Notes: generated by a model from the sequence alone, not told the origin. DNA of 64,000 nt from JANRKB01 sp033763695 (GCA_033763695.1 JANRKB010000020.1:16615-80614), one strand, 5' to 3'. Shown: positions 1 to 9,757, counted from the stretch's first letter. Numbers and translations are program-made.

Positions 1-461
1 CGCTTCATGCGCGGGCCGTCGTCGACACGGGCCTCGGCGACGAACAGACGCGACTCGTCGACTTCGTGCTGCTGGGCTTCGGCGGTCGCCGCACGAAGCG
101 CCTTGTACACGTTGACGGCGGCGCGCTTGGTGCTGAAGCGGAGGAGGTTCTCAGCGTCGAGCACGTTCTTGCCACGCACCAGCTCAACGAGCAGGTCGGC
201 CTTGCGCGGCGAGCCGCGATGGTGCATGACCTGGCTGGTGAAGCGGGCGATGTCCTTGACGGCGACGCCGAGCGCACCGGCCAGCTTGGCAACGTCAGTC
301 GCCTTGCAGCGCGGGTGATCGCGGCCTTCCATCCAGTTGGCGACGGCCGACAGAGCATCGTCGCCCTTGAGGCCGACGCGCTCGATGGCCTGCGCGAGCG
401 TGATGATGCTCACGCCCTTGGCTTCGGCCAGCGTCCGAACTGTTTTGCCTTGCAGTCTCAC
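1..461 (-). CDS. rplV: 50S ribosomal protein L22 with N-terminal HTH-like extension (partial, runs off left edge)
   Basis: Large-subunit protein that lines the exit tunnel with L4. The L22 core is clear from about residue 75: SPRKADLLVELVRGKNVLDA, then a segment ending VDDGPRMKR at the window edge, so the C-terminal part is missing. The GTG start at 461 is chosen because GAGGAAGG lies 5 nt upstream. Bacterial L22 normally begins only about 10 residues before SPRKA. Here about 70 extra residues precede it and read like an XRE/Cro-type helix-turn-helix (LAEAKGVSIITLAQAIERVG, then NWMEGRDHP, then KLAGALGVAVKDI). It follows rpsS by 83 nt in the canonical S10 order. The L22 identity is firm; the extension is read directly from the DNA in one open frame, but its function is unknown. 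Confidence 0.9.
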   Translation of the reverse strand, partial: MRLQGKTVRTLAEAKGVSIITLAQAIERVGLKGDDALSAVANWMEGRDHPRCKATDVAKLAGALGVAVKDIARFTSQVMHHRGSPRKADLLVELVRGKNVLDAENLLRFSTKRAAVNVYKALRAATAEAQQHEVDESRLFVAEARVDDGPRMK

Positions 462-544
462 GGGAACCTTCCTCGATTCACGCGGCGACGGGCCGCGAAG
501 AAAACCTGACTTGAACGACGCCTGTCATCTCAACCCCGCGGCAA

Positions 545-850
545 TCAGCCCGCGGCCGGAGCGGCGGTGCCGCCCGCGTCGATGCCTTCCTTCTTGTTGG
601 TGTGACCGCGGAAGGTGCGGCTGATCGAGAACTCGCCGAGCTTGTGGCCCACCATGTCCTCGGTCACGAACACGTCGATGAACGTCTTGCCGTTGTGGAC
701 CTTGAAGGTCTGGCCCACGAACTCGGGGACGATCGTGCAGCGGCGCGCCCACGTTTTGATCGGCTCCTTGCGCCGGGCCTGGGCTTGCGCCTCGACCTTG
801 CGGAAGAGCTTCTCGTCGACGTACGGACCTTTCTTCAGGCTGCGACCCAT
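545..850 (-). CDS. rpsS: 30S ribosomal protein S19
   Basis: Binds the 3' major domain of 16S rRNA in the small-subunit head. At 101 aa it is slightly longer than the usual ~92. The start MGRSLKKGPYVDEKL and the block TEDMVGHKLGEFSISRTFRG are diagnostic. The C-terminus carries a short Gly/Ala-rich tail (AGGTAAPAAG) that the family does not need. GAGGAAAG precedes the ATG with normal spacing. It lies between rplB and rplV; the 71-nt gap to rplB contains a tandem heptamer repeat (884-917). Confidence 0.97.
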   Translation of the reverse strand: MGRSLKKGPYVDEKLFRKVEAQAQARRKEPIKTWARRCTIVPEFVGQTFKVHNGKTFIDVFVTEDMVGHKLGEFSISRTFRGHTNKKEGIDAGGTAAPAAG

Positions 851-883
851 GCTTCTTTCCTCGTGGCTCTTGTCGCCACTTTC

Positions 884-917
884 GAATGCCTACTGCCGAA
901 TGCCGATTGCCTGTGCC
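884..917. repeat. Tandem heptamer repeat in the rplB-rpsS spacer
   Basis: GAATGCC TACTGCC GAATGCC GATTGCC TGTGCC: four to five copies of a NNNTGCC heptamer. Confidence 0.7.
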
Positions 918-921
918 TTGC

Positions 922-1776
922 TTACTTCTTCTGACCGTAACGCTTGCTCACGCGACGGCGGATGATCAACTTGGTCGAGAACTTCTTGCGGTTACGCGTG
1001 TTGCCGCCCTTGGCCAGAACGCCCGACGGACCGCACGGCGGGCGATTGCCCTTGGAGCGACCCGAGCCGCCGCCCAGCGGGTGGGCGTGGTGGCTCTTGG
1101 CGACGCCGCGGGTGATCGAGCGGCGCCCCATGAGGCGGGTCAGGCCGGCCTTGCCCAGGCGACGCAGACGGTGATCGGGGTTGCCGATCTGGCCGATCGT
1201 GGCCATGCACTCGACCGAAACGCGACGGACTTCGCCGCTGGGCAGAACCAGCGTCGCGTAATCCTCTTCGCGGTTGGTCAGGCGAGCGAACGAACCGGCG
1301 GAGCGGCACATCTGAGCGCCGCGACCGGGGAGCAACTCGACGCAGTGCACTTCAAGACCGGTCGGGATGAACTTGAGCGGCATCGCGTTGCCGACGGTCG
1401 GCTCGACCGCCTGCTTGGACGACACGATCTTCATGCCGTCCTTCATGCCGTTGGCCGCGGGGATGTACCGCTTGACGCCGTCAGTGTACTTGACGAGGGC
1501 GATGTGGCACGAGCGATTGGGATCGTACTCGATGCCGATGATGGTGCCTTCGATGCCGTCGCGGTCCTTGCGCTTGAAGTCGACCAGACGGTACATCTGC
1601 TTCACGCCGCCGCCGATGCCGCGCGACGTGATCTTGCCGGAGTGGTTGCGGCCGCCGGACTTGACCTGCTTCACCAGCAGGCTGTTCTCGGGGCTGAACT
1701 TGGTGACTTCAGCGTGCATGTTGACCGACGCATTGCGACGGCCGGCGCTGGTCTTCTTGTAGACACGAATGGGCAT
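922..1776 (-). CDS. rplB: 50S ribosomal protein L2
   Basis: Core 23S rRNA-binding protein near the peptidyl-transferase centre. It is 284 aa (family about 275). Conserved segments include RNHSGKITSRGIGGGVKQMY near residue 45 and the C-terminal GGGSGRSKGNRPPCGPSG region that reaches toward the catalytic centre, followed by the basic tail KKFSTKLIIRRRVSKRYGQKK. It follows rplW by 60 nt in canonical S10-operon order. The upstream Shine-Dalgarno is weak (GAAGAAGCGAG). Confidence 0.97.
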   Translation of the reverse strand: MPIRVYKKTSAGRRNASVNMHAEVTKFSPENSLLVKQVKSGGRNHSGKITSRGIGGGVKQMYRLVDFKRKDRDGIEGTIIGIEYDPNRSCHIALVKYTDGVKRYIPAANGMKDGMKIVSSKQAVEPTVGNAMPLKFIPTGLEVHCVELLPGRGAQMCRSAGSFARLTNREEDYATLVLPSGEVRRVSVECMATIGQIGNPDHRLRRLGKAGLTRLMGRRSITRGVAKSHHAHPLGGGSGRSKGNRPPCGPSGVLAKGGNTRNRKKFSTKLIIRRRVSKRYGQKK

Positions 1777-1836
1777 GGGTGTCTCGCTTCTTCACTCGAG
1801 GGCGGCGGGGCCGACCTCGCAAATCGCTCACAGTCG

Positions 1837-2127
1837 TTAGAACAGTTCGATCGTGTCTTCCGCGTGCAGACGGACGATGGCCTTCTTGGTGTCGGCCGGA
1901 CGGACGAGGCCGAACTTGGTCCGACGCTCCTCGGTCTTCCGCACGATGGTGTTGATGCCGATCACGCGCACCTTGTAGATCTCTTCGACCGCCTTCTTGA
2001 TCTCGGTCTTGGTCGCGCGGCGATCAACGATGAAGCTGTACCGCTTCTGCTCGTTCATCGCGTAGGTGCTCTTTTCAGAGAGCAGCGGCTTCTTGATGAT
2101 GTCGGTGGATGCGACATTCGCGGGCAT
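1837..2127 (-). CDS. rplW: 50S ribosomal protein L23
   Basis: Tunnel-exit protein that docks trigger factor and SRP. The 96-aa reading from ATG 2127 (MPANVASTDIIKKPLLSEK...) matches the usual family length. The frame stays open 84 nt further upstream, but that part overlaps rplD and is not conserved. The chosen ATG shares its A with the rplD stop (TAATG), and GGGAGG lies just upstream, so the two genes are translationally coupled. YSFIVDRRATKTEIKKAVEE is typical of L23. Confidence 0.96.
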   Translation of the reverse strand: MPANVASTDIIKKPLLSEKSTYAMNEQKRYSFIVDRRATKTEIKKAVEEIYKVRVIGINTIVRKTEERRTKFGLVRPADTKKAIVRLHAEDTIELF

Positions 2128-2825
2128 TACTTGGCCTCCCCGTTCGCGGTGCGACCCAGCGGAGCCGTCTTGGCCGACTTGCCCGTCTGGGACGACGGAC
2201 CGTTCAGCCACGCCTCGAGTTCCGCCTTGCCGATCACCAGGTAGCGGTGGTTCAGCATGTTGAACACGTTGATTTGATCGCTCTGCACAAGCGTCACGCC
2301 GTCGACGTTGCGGCCCGAGAGCAGCACGTTCTTGGCCTGAGCGTTGCCGCCGTTGAGCGCGACGACCGCCGAGTTGTCGACCTTGATGGCCTCCAGGAAC
2401 TCGCGGAACGCCTTGGTCTTGGGCTCGCTCATGCCGAGGCTGTCGATGATGCGGACTTCATTGTCCAGCAGCTTGGCGAGGAACGCCGAGCGGTTGGCCT
2501 TGCGCCGCATCTTCTTGGGCATCTCGGGGCGGAAGTCCTCGCGTGTCCGCTTCTTGGAGTGGCCATGGCCACCGCCCTTGAAGAGGTTGGACTTCTTGTC
2601 GCCGTGACGGGCGTTGCCCGTGCCCTTTTGCTTGTAAATCTTGCGGGTGGAGCCCTCAACCTCGTGCCGGTTCTTCGTGCGGGCAGAACCCTGGCGCGTG
2701 TTGGTGTGGTAGCGGACATACGCCTGCTTGATGAGAGCAGGGTTGATCTCGCCGCCAAGAGCGGACTCATCGATTTTCAGGCTGCCGACTTGGCTGCCCT
2801 TCATGTTGTAGACGGGGACTTCCAT
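2127..2825 (-). CDS. rplD: 50S ribosomal protein L4
   Basis: Exit-tunnel protein; in E. coli it also represses its own S10 operon through the mRNA leader. It is 232 aa, against about 205 in the family, with a Ser/Thr/Gly-rich C-terminal extension after residue 215. The rRNA-contacting loop RKIYKQKGTGNARHGDKKSN (around 62-81) is present. GAGGTAGGA precedes the ATG. An unusual 351-nt spacer separates it from rplC, so it may have its own regulation; the long S10 leader upstream of rpsJ fits L4-type control, but no homology to the E. coli leader was seen. Confidence 0.96.
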   Translation of the reverse strand: MEVPVYNMKGSQVGSLKIDESALGGEINPALIKQAYVRYHTNTRQGSARTKNRHEVEGSTRKIYKQKGTGNARHGDKKSNLFKGGGHGHSKKRTREDFRPEMPKKMRRKANRSAFLAKLLDNEVRIIDSLGMSEPKTKAFREFLEAIKVDNSAVVALNGGNAQAKNVLLSGRNVDGVTLVQSDQINVFNMLNHRYLVIGKAELEAWLNGPSSQTGKSAKTAPLGRTANGEAK

Positions 2826-3176
2826 CGTCCTACCTCGTCCGACGCCTTATGAGCCTTGGGACGCCATCGTCCCGCCGCTCGACCATTCGCCTAGCTGCCT
2901 CAGGTCCAGTTCCCTCCGTCGGGAGCGTCACACTCGCGTGCGACGGGCCTGGGTCAGCCTCGACTCGGCTGTCTTAGGTTGTCCGGGCCGAGCGGCCCGA
3001 AGAACCCAACGTTGTCTTTGCTCGATGGTTTCGCGGAAGGCGGCTCGTTGAACCGTTGTCTTCCCTGTCCGACCTTTCGAGCTCGCCGACCCCGCCTTGT
3101 CCGGGCCGACGAACGAGACCTTCAACTTCGCACCGAGTCATGCAACTCGGAATCGTTCATTCAACCCGCTCGCGGC
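2826..3176 (-). other. Long structured spacer inside the S10 operon (rplC-rplD)
   Basis: 351 nt without a convincing gene. It holds a GC-rich hairpin CGGGCCG-AG-CGGCCCG (2984-2999), a smaller hairpin GGGACG-CCAT-CGTCCC (2858-2873), and the 13-mer TTGTCCGGGCCGA twice (2979-2991 and 3098-3110). A 65-codon open frame at 2928-3125 (minus) has no recognisable protein character or ribosome-binding site. Confidence 0.5.
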
Positions 3177-3866
3177 TTACTTGCCCGCGGCGGCAACCTT
3201 CTTGGCCTTGCTCTTGTAGAGGCGAACCGCCGGGCGGATCATCACCATGCCGGTGTTCGCACCCGGGACGCCGCCCTTAACCAGCAGCAGGCCATTGTCC
3301 GCGTCGATGCGGATCACGTCGAGGCTGCGGCAGGTGACGCGCTCATCGCCCATGTGGCCAGCCATGCGCTTGCCCTTGGCCAGACCGCCGCCGAAGCCGC
3401 GGTTGGAGCAGAGGCCGCCGATCGAACCGGGCGAGCGGTGCTTACGTTCGGTGCCGTGCGACGCGAACATGCCCTTGAAGTGGTATCGCTTCATCACGCC
3501 CGCGAAGCCTTTGCCCTTGGAGGTCCCGATGACGTCAACGTACATCTGGCCTTCGAGGTCCTTGGCCGTCAGCACCTGGCCGACGCTGTAGTTGCCCGCG
3601 TCCTTGGCGTCGACGCGGAACTCGCGATGGAACCGCTGAGGAGCGGCGCCGGCGGCAGCGTCGTGGCCGATCACGGGCATCGTCGAACGACGGGGCTTCA
3701 CCTCGTCGAAACCGATCTGCACCGCGGCGTAGCCGTCCTTCTCAGGAGTACGGATCTGGGTGACGACGCAGGGGCCGACCTGCAGAACCGTCACGGGCAC
3801 AGAGACGCCAGCGTCGGTGTAGACGCGGGTCATGCCCACCTTCTTCGCCATCAGAGTCGGAGCCAT
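3177..3866 (-). CDS. rplC: 50S ribosomal protein L3
   Basis: Early-assembly 23S rRNA-binding protein. It is 229 aa. The N-terminal MAKKVGMTRVYTDAG and the central loop GTERKHRSPGSIGG...GKRMAGHMGDERVT are diagnostic. The ATG at 3866 gives MAPTLMAKKVGM; an internal ATG at 3851 would give a more family-like start, but neither has a strong Shine-Dalgarno. It lies 87 nt after rpsJ in the canonical order. Confidence 0.96.
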   Translation of the reverse strand: MAPTLMAKKVGMTRVYTDAGVSVPVTVLQVGPCVVTQIRTPEKDGYAAVQIGFDEVKPRRSTMPVIGHDAAAGAAPQRFHREFRVDAKDAGNYSVGQVLTAKDLEGQMYVDVIGTSKGKGFAGVMKRYHFKGMFASHGTERKHRSPGSIGGLCSNRGFGGGLAKGKRMAGHMGDERVTCRSLDVIRIDADNGLLLVKGGVPGANTGMVMIRPAVRLYKSKAKKVAAAGK

Positions 3867-3953
3867 AGTCAGTCTCTACTTCGCTGCGAGCGTCGCTCGC
3901 CTCAAACGAACCGGGCCCCGGGCAGATGTGCCCGCGGCCCGATGATGAATCTC

Positions 3954-4262
3954 TTACGCCTTGATCTTCACGAAAACGCCCGCGGGGACCACGAGGCGAT
4001 TGAGAGCCTCGACCGTGCGCGCGTTGGGTTCGATGATGTCGATGATCCGCTTGTGCGTGCGGATTTCGAACTGCTCGCGCGATTTCTTATCGATGAACGG
4101 CGAACGCAGCACCGTGTAACGCTCGACACGGGTCGGCAGCGGCACCGGGCCGGCGACCTTCGCGTTCGTGCGCTTGGCGTGCTCAACGATCTCCTTGGCC
4201 GACGCATCGAGGGCCAGGTGGTCGTATGCCTCCATCCGAATTCGAATCTTGCCGCCCGTCAT
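3954..4262 (-). CDS. rpsJ: 30S ribosomal protein S10
   Basis: Small-subunit head protein; in many bacteria it also pairs with NusB in antitermination. The 102-aa reading starts MTGGKIRIRMEAYDHLALD, as in the family, and contains VAGPVPLPTRVERYTVLRSP and EPNARTVEALNRLVVPAGV. The frame is open 60 nt further upstream, but those residues are not S10-like. It is the first gene of the ribosomal operon, about 250 nt downstream of the predicted promoter at 4519-4546. Confidence 0.97.
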   Translation of the reverse strand: MTGGKIRIRMEAYDHLALDASAKEIVEHAKRTNAKVAGPVPLPTRVERYTVLRSPFIDKKSREQFEIRTHKRIIDIIEPNARTVEALNRLVVPAGVFVKIKA

Positions 4263-4597
4263 CGTGTGCTCACTCGTCTCGTGTCTACTTGAAGCTGTCC
4301 GGCACCATTCGACGCAAACCAACCCAACCCGACACTCTCGACCGACTTGTCATCCGCGACAGTGACAGCGACTGGGTCGCTTCAGGCCGACCCGGCCGGT
4401 GCTTGGTGCGGAAGTGTCGACCCACTGGCTTGCCGCCAGCCACCCTCGAAGCACGCGAAGAGAACAAACCACCGAAACCCAACATCGCGCGCAACGCCCC
4501 GAGCAGTTCGGGGAGGGAAGAATACGCCCCCGCCGTCGCGTGTCAACGTGCCGTGAAGATCAAAGTTTCCAAACCTTGACCAACCCCGTCGCGCCCC
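4263..4597 (-). other. S10 operon leader and promoter region
   Basis: 335 nt between rpsJ and the end of the next minus-strand gene. It holds the promoter at 4519-4546 and an untranslated leader of roughly 250 nt. A hairpin CCCCGA-loop-TCGGGG (4497-4513) sits right at the predicted transcription start. No open frame in it looks like a protein. Confidence 0.6.
4519..4546 (-). promoter_or_regulatory. Predicted sigma70-type promoter of the S10 operon
   Basis: Reading on the minus strand, a perfect -35 TTGACA (4546-4541), a 16-nt spacer and -10 TATTCT (4524-4519). It is AT-enriched in an otherwise very GC-rich strand. The predicted start is near 4512, about 250 nt ahead of rpsJ. Confidence 0.65.
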
Positions 4598-6259
4598 TCA
4601 GTCCAGCGGCAGACCCTTGGACTGCCACAAACGACGCAACTCCTCAAGCGTCGTCGCCGTCCACTCCGACCCGTCCGCCAGCACGGTACGCACCACCTCG
4701 CCGCGCTCGTTCAGCGTCATGACCTGCGGCTTTGCGTCGGGGTGCAACTTGGTCGTCAGCCGCCACATGCCCGGAGCGTCCTTCGCCGCCTCCAGCACAT
4801 CCGTTCGCAGGGCGATCCGCGACAACTCAGACTGATACGCATAAAACCCAAACTCAATCGGAATCTTCGACCGCACCAGCAGTTGCGGCAAGAGATACCC
4901 CTCAACGCGGCTCACATACCCCCCACCTCGCACCACCGGATCGAGGTTGCGGGTCGCCCCTGTGGGATCGTCGATCCGCACGGTCATCTGGTCGCCCACG
5001 CGGGCCCCGGTTTCGGTGCTGGTGACCGCCTTTGCGCCATCGCGCTGGGTCATCTTGACGACCCACGCCTCGGACGCGCGATCCTTGGCCATAAAGAAGG
5101 AACTGAACACATCAATCACCGCACGCTGACCCGACGCCTGCCCGCTGACCTTCGTTGACGGCAGCAGCAAACGTGCCTGGATCTGCACCAGCGCGCCTTC
5201 ATCCAGATCGCTGCCGCTCATGCGGGCGCGATCGCGCCCGAGTTCCATTTCGCCGCGCTTGCCCATCCACGTCGTGATGCGGCGATACCCCAGTTCTTGA
5301 TCATCGCCGTTGGCCCCGCTGGTCGCTGGCACGGCCATGCGTTCCCAGCGTTCCTTCTTGCTGGTCCCCACCACTTCCGCCAGCACCGCGGGGCTGACGT
5401 CGGCCATGAGCTTGATGCCCGCCTCGACGGCGATGCGTCGTCCCTGCTCGATCAGCTTCGGATCTTCGAACGTCGCGGTCGCCACCAGCGTCTCATACGC
5501 AGGGCGCGCCTTGGTCCACAGCGGCTCGCCGGCGGTGACGTCGATGACGACGAACTGGCCCTTGAGCGGCTCGAAGATTGTGTAGCCGCTGATCAGTGCG
5601 GGCTTGGATGCTTCGATCGAGGGACGCTTTAGATAGAAGCGTTCGGCGGGCTGGCCACCGATCGAGAGATTGCTCACGCGATCCATGAGCTGCGCGGGGT
5701 TGAGCTGTGCGCCTGTCGCCTGCTGGCTCATCGCGTCGGCGATTTCCTTGAGTGTGCCGCCGCTGCCGCTGCGCTGCACCGTGGCGTTGATGATCCACGT
5801 CCCATCGGCGGGCGTGATCTGAATCGCCGGGTTGCCCGCGACGCCGTTGGACTCGGCGCGGCAGCTCGCGGGCAGCTCCATCGCGAACCCGACGCTCTCG
5901 ATCCGCACCTTCTCGCCCGTGAACTCAAGCCCCGTCCCCGCGGCATCGGGCTCCTCGTTGGACTTGCTCCCGGACTTGCCGTCAGTCTCGCCGTCCGGGC
6001 GCGTCGATGGCTCGTCCTTGGGCTTGGCTTCGGGCTTGCTCTCGGGCTTGGGCTTTGGCTTGGGCGGCGCGACCTTCGACGTTCCCGGCACGGACTGCGC
6101 CAGCGCGGGCGCGGCGGCGAGCGAAAGCACGCACGCAGCCGCCAGCGCCGCCAGCAACATGCCGCAGGACAGCGAGCGGCGTGCGGCGGTCACATGGGAA
6201 GCAGCAGCAAGACGGCGAGAGCAAGTCGGCACGGGCGTGGCTCCGGTTGGGCAGGGCAT
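4598..6259 (-). CDS. Secreted protein of unknown function with Pro/Lys-rich linker
   Basis: About 553 aa from ATG 6259; the frame stays open further upstream without support. Residues 30-54 form a Sec signal peptide (MLLAALAAACVLSLAAAPALAQ, likely cut after ALAQ). A low-complexity linker rich in PKPKPESKP and acidic repeats follows, then about 430 residues of mixed alpha/beta sequence with no domain I recognise (for example GFAMELPASCRAESNG and VKMTQRDGAKAV). It lies divergent to tyrS and upstream of the ribosomal operon on the same strand. No Shine-Dalgarno supports the start; the real start could be the Met inside the signal peptide. Confidence 0.7.
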   Translation of the reverse strand: MPCPTGATPVPTCSRRLAAASHVTAARRSLSCGMLLAALAAACVLSLAAAPALAQSVPGTSKVAPPKPKPKPESKPEAKPKDEPSTRPDGETDGKSGSKSNEEPDAAGTGLEFTGEKVRIESVGFAMELPASCRAESNGVAGNPAIQITPADGTWIINATVQRSGSGGTLKEIADAMSQQATGAQLNPAQLMDRVSNLSIGGQPAERFYLKRPSIEASKPALISGYTIFEPLKGQFVVIDVTAGEPLWTKARPAYETLVATATFEDPKLIEQGRRIAVEAGIKLMADVSPAVLAEVVGTSKKERWERMAVPATSGANGDDQELGYRRITTWMGKRGEMELGRDRARMSGSDLDEGALVQIQARLLLPSTKVSGQASGQRAVIDVFSSFFMAKDRASEAWVVKMTQRDGAKAVTSTETGARVGDQMTVRIDDPTGATRNLDPVVRGGGYVSRVEGYLLPQLLVRSKIPIEFGFYAYQSELSRIALRTDVLEAAKDAPGMWRLTTKLHPDAKPQVMTLNERGEVVRTVLADGSEWTATTLEELRRLWQSKGLPLD

Positions 6260-6426
6260 GTCGCGAAGGAACGGCGGCCTGTTCCATACGCCCCGCGGCA
6301 ACCATAGATCGGCGGTCGGCGTGCGAACGCTTTGTTTCTGCGTTCGGGGGATGCCTCCCGGCCCGTCGCGCGGCGGCGTCGGCCTGCCACACCCCGTCGC
6401 CCCGGCCCGCCGCCCGCCTGAGTCGC

Positions 6427-6432
6427 TATCGT
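6427..6432 (+). promoter_or_regulatory. TANNNT -10-like element just upstream of tyrS
   Basis: TATCGT ends 8 nt before the tyrS ATG, which has no Shine-Dalgarno. This is consistent with a leaderless or nearly leaderless transcript. Confidence 0.35.
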
Positions 6433-6440
6433 TCGCCCCT

Positions 6441-7736
<1,296 letters not shown>

Positions 7737-7783
7737 TCATCGTCTCACGCCAAGACACGCCGCGAGCCGACGCGTCCCTCTGA

Positions 7784-7916
7784 ACGAGCCCGACGCGCGA
7801 GCGAGGGCCGCGGTTGTGCAAAGACACGCGAAGCGTCGTCGCATGATTTCATCGCAAGCACGCGCGATCGTCGTGACCCAATCGCCCGCCGAAGCCCTCG
7901 CTCGCGCCTCGGGCTC
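7784..7916. repeat. Inverted repeat between tyrS and the M3 peptidase gene
   Basis: The arm ACGAGCCCGACGCGCGAGCG...GGGC (7784-7808) is repeated in inverse orientation at about 7892-7916 with one mismatch over 25 nt, about 83 nt apart. It lies between two convergent genes, so it could serve as a bidirectional terminator or be a copy of a dispersed palindromic element. Confidence 0.6.
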
Positions 7917-7957
7917 GTCACGACAATCGCATCACCCGGCGTGCGCCGCGCGACCGC

Positions 7958-9757
7958 TCACTCCGGCAACTTCTCCAACTCGCGTTCCACGCGATCGACC
8001 AATCGCGCGACGGTGTCGCGCCCGAAGTCGAACTTCAGCCCGGCGGCGGCGAACAACTCCGGCAGCGGCTTGCTGCCGCCGAGCTTGAGGCCCTTCAAAT
8101 AGTGATCGACCGCCGTCCGCTCGCCTCTTTCGAGTCCCATCAGCCACAGTTGGAGCGCGCCGAGCTGAGCGATGCCGTACTCGATGTAGTAGAACGGGTG
8201 CGTGAAGAGGTGCAGCTGCCGCTGCCACTGGATGGCGCGGAACTGCTCCAGCCCCAGCCACGAGCACGACGACCCGAGACGCTTATCGAGATCGAGCCAC
8301 GCCGCCGTGCGCTGCTCGCGGGTGTGCGCGGGGTTCGCGTACACCCAGTGCTGGAACGCATCGATCATCGCGATCCACGGCAGCAGGCGCACGCTGCCCT
8401 CGATCTGCTGCCGCTGGTGCCGCTGCAGATCAACCTCGTCCGCATAGAAACAGTCGTGCATGTCGGGGCTTGCGCCCGGGCCGCGCGGGTCTTTGCCCCC
8501 GCCCGCAGGGCCCAAACCAAGATGCGGCAGCGTAAGCAACTCCATCGACATGCTCGCCACTTCCGCGAACTCCGTCGGCGACGTGCGATACGCCAAGAGC
8601 GGCTCGTCCACGCACAACTGCGAGTGGAACGCGTGCCCCGCCTCGTGCAACATCGTGTCGACATCGCGGCTCAGGCCCGCGGCGTTCATAAAGATGAACG
8701 GCTTGCGCGAGCGGTCGCGCATGAACTGATAGCCGCCGGGGGCCTTGCCCTTGCGACTGTCCAGATCAAGATTCGCTCCGTTCGCGCTGCCGCGGCTTTC
8801 GCTGCCGTCGCCCAGCGACGCGAGCATCTCGCCCAGGCGCGGGTCGAGTCTCTTGAACGTCGCGACGGCCTTGGACATCAACTGCTGGCCGCCTTCAAAG
8901 GGCCGCAGCGGCCCGCGACCCTTCACGTCCACCGCCAGATCCCACGGGCGCAGCACATCCACGCCGAGTGCGGCGGCCCGCTTGGCTTCCTGCCTGCGCG
9001 CAAAGGGCACGACCACCTTCTCGCACGCCTCGTGGAACTCCTGACACTCCTTGACGCCGTAGTCAAATCGGTGCTTGCTCTTGTACGCGTAGCCGACGAA
9101 ATCCGCGAAGCCCGCGTTCACGCCGACCTGATGCCGCAGTTTGACCATCTGGTCGTAGAGATCGCTCAGCGTGTCCTTGTCCTGCAAACGCCGCAGCGCG
9201 ACCGTGCGCCACGCGCTCTCGCGCACGGCCCGATCGGTCACTTCCTGATAGCGGCCCATCTGTGCCAGGGTCTGCTCGCGGCCTTCGAAGACCACCGACA
9301 TCGCGCCCGACACGGTCTCGAACTTCTGCCCCAGCCGCGCGAGTTCAGTCTCGATCGGCACGTTGGCATCGCGGAAGAGTTCGACCTCGGCCCGCGTGTC
9401 ACGCAGGAACACGCCGTAGCGGTTCTCGTCGAGCGGATACTGCGCGCTCAGCGCGACCAGCCGCTTGTCGAGTTCGAACGCCACGGGCTTGATGAGCGGG
9501 ATCACCTGCTCGACAAAGCGCAGATACGCGGCCGACGCGTGCTGGTCGTCGGTGTGGCAGGTCATCGTGATGTAGAGGTTCGCGTGCGTCTCGTTGACGG
9601 CCGCGTCGAGTTCGCCGCGATCGATGATCCACGCCTCGAGTTCGGCGGCGGACGCGATGGGCCGGTCCATGAGCGCCTGATAGAGCGGCTGGACATTCTC
9701 CCAGCGCGACGCGTCGAGAACCAGCGGGACAAACAACGACGGGGCGGCCTGCACCAT
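7958..9757 (-). CDS. M3 family oligoendopeptidase (PepF-like)
   Basis: Cytoplasmic zinc metallopeptidase that trims oligopeptides. It is 599 aa from ATG 9757, which has GAGGAG 10 nt upstream; the frame stays open upstream through a dispersed repeat and is not real there. The zinc site HEAGHAFHS lies near residue 350, with the third ligand expected in the TEFAEVASMSMELL stretch that follows. The C-terminal FTHPFYYIEYGIAQLGALQLW is typical of PepF. It is the right length for the family. It follows ggt on the same strand, so both may act in peptide recycling. No signal peptide. Confidence 0.92.
   Translation of the reverse strand: MVQAAPSLFVPLVLDASRWENVQPLYQALMDRPIASAAELEAWIIDRGELDAAVNETHANLYITMTCHTDDQHASAAYLRFVEQVIPLIKPVAFELDKRLVALSAQYPLDENRYGVFLRDTRAEVELFRDANVPIETELARLGQKFETVSGAMSVVFEGREQTLAQMGRYQEVTDRAVRESAWRTVALRRLQDKDTLSDLYDQMVKLRHQVGVNAGFADFVGYAYKSKHRFDYGVKECQEFHEACEKVVVPFARRQEAKRAAALGVDVLRPWDLAVDVKGRGPLRPFEGGQQLMSKAVATFKRLDPRLGEMLASLGDGSESRGSANGANLDLDSRKGKAPGGYQFMRDRSRKPFIFMNAAGLSRDVDTMLHEAGHAFHSQLCVDEPLLAYRTSPTEFAEVASMSMELLTLPHLGLGPAGGGKDPRGPGASPDMHDCFYADEVDLQRHQRQQIEGSVRLLPWIAMIDAFQHWVYANPAHTREQRTAAWLDLDKRLGSSCSWLGLEQFRAIQWQRQLHLFTHPFYYIEYGIAQLGALQLWLMGLERGERTAVDHYLKGLKLGGSKPLPELFAAAGLKFDFGRDTVARLVDRVERELEKLPE

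Noticed and set aside
2928..3125. 65-aa frame in the rplC-rplD spacer
   Set aside because: No ribosome-binding site, no family resemblance, and it overlaps the hairpins and the 13-mer repeat.
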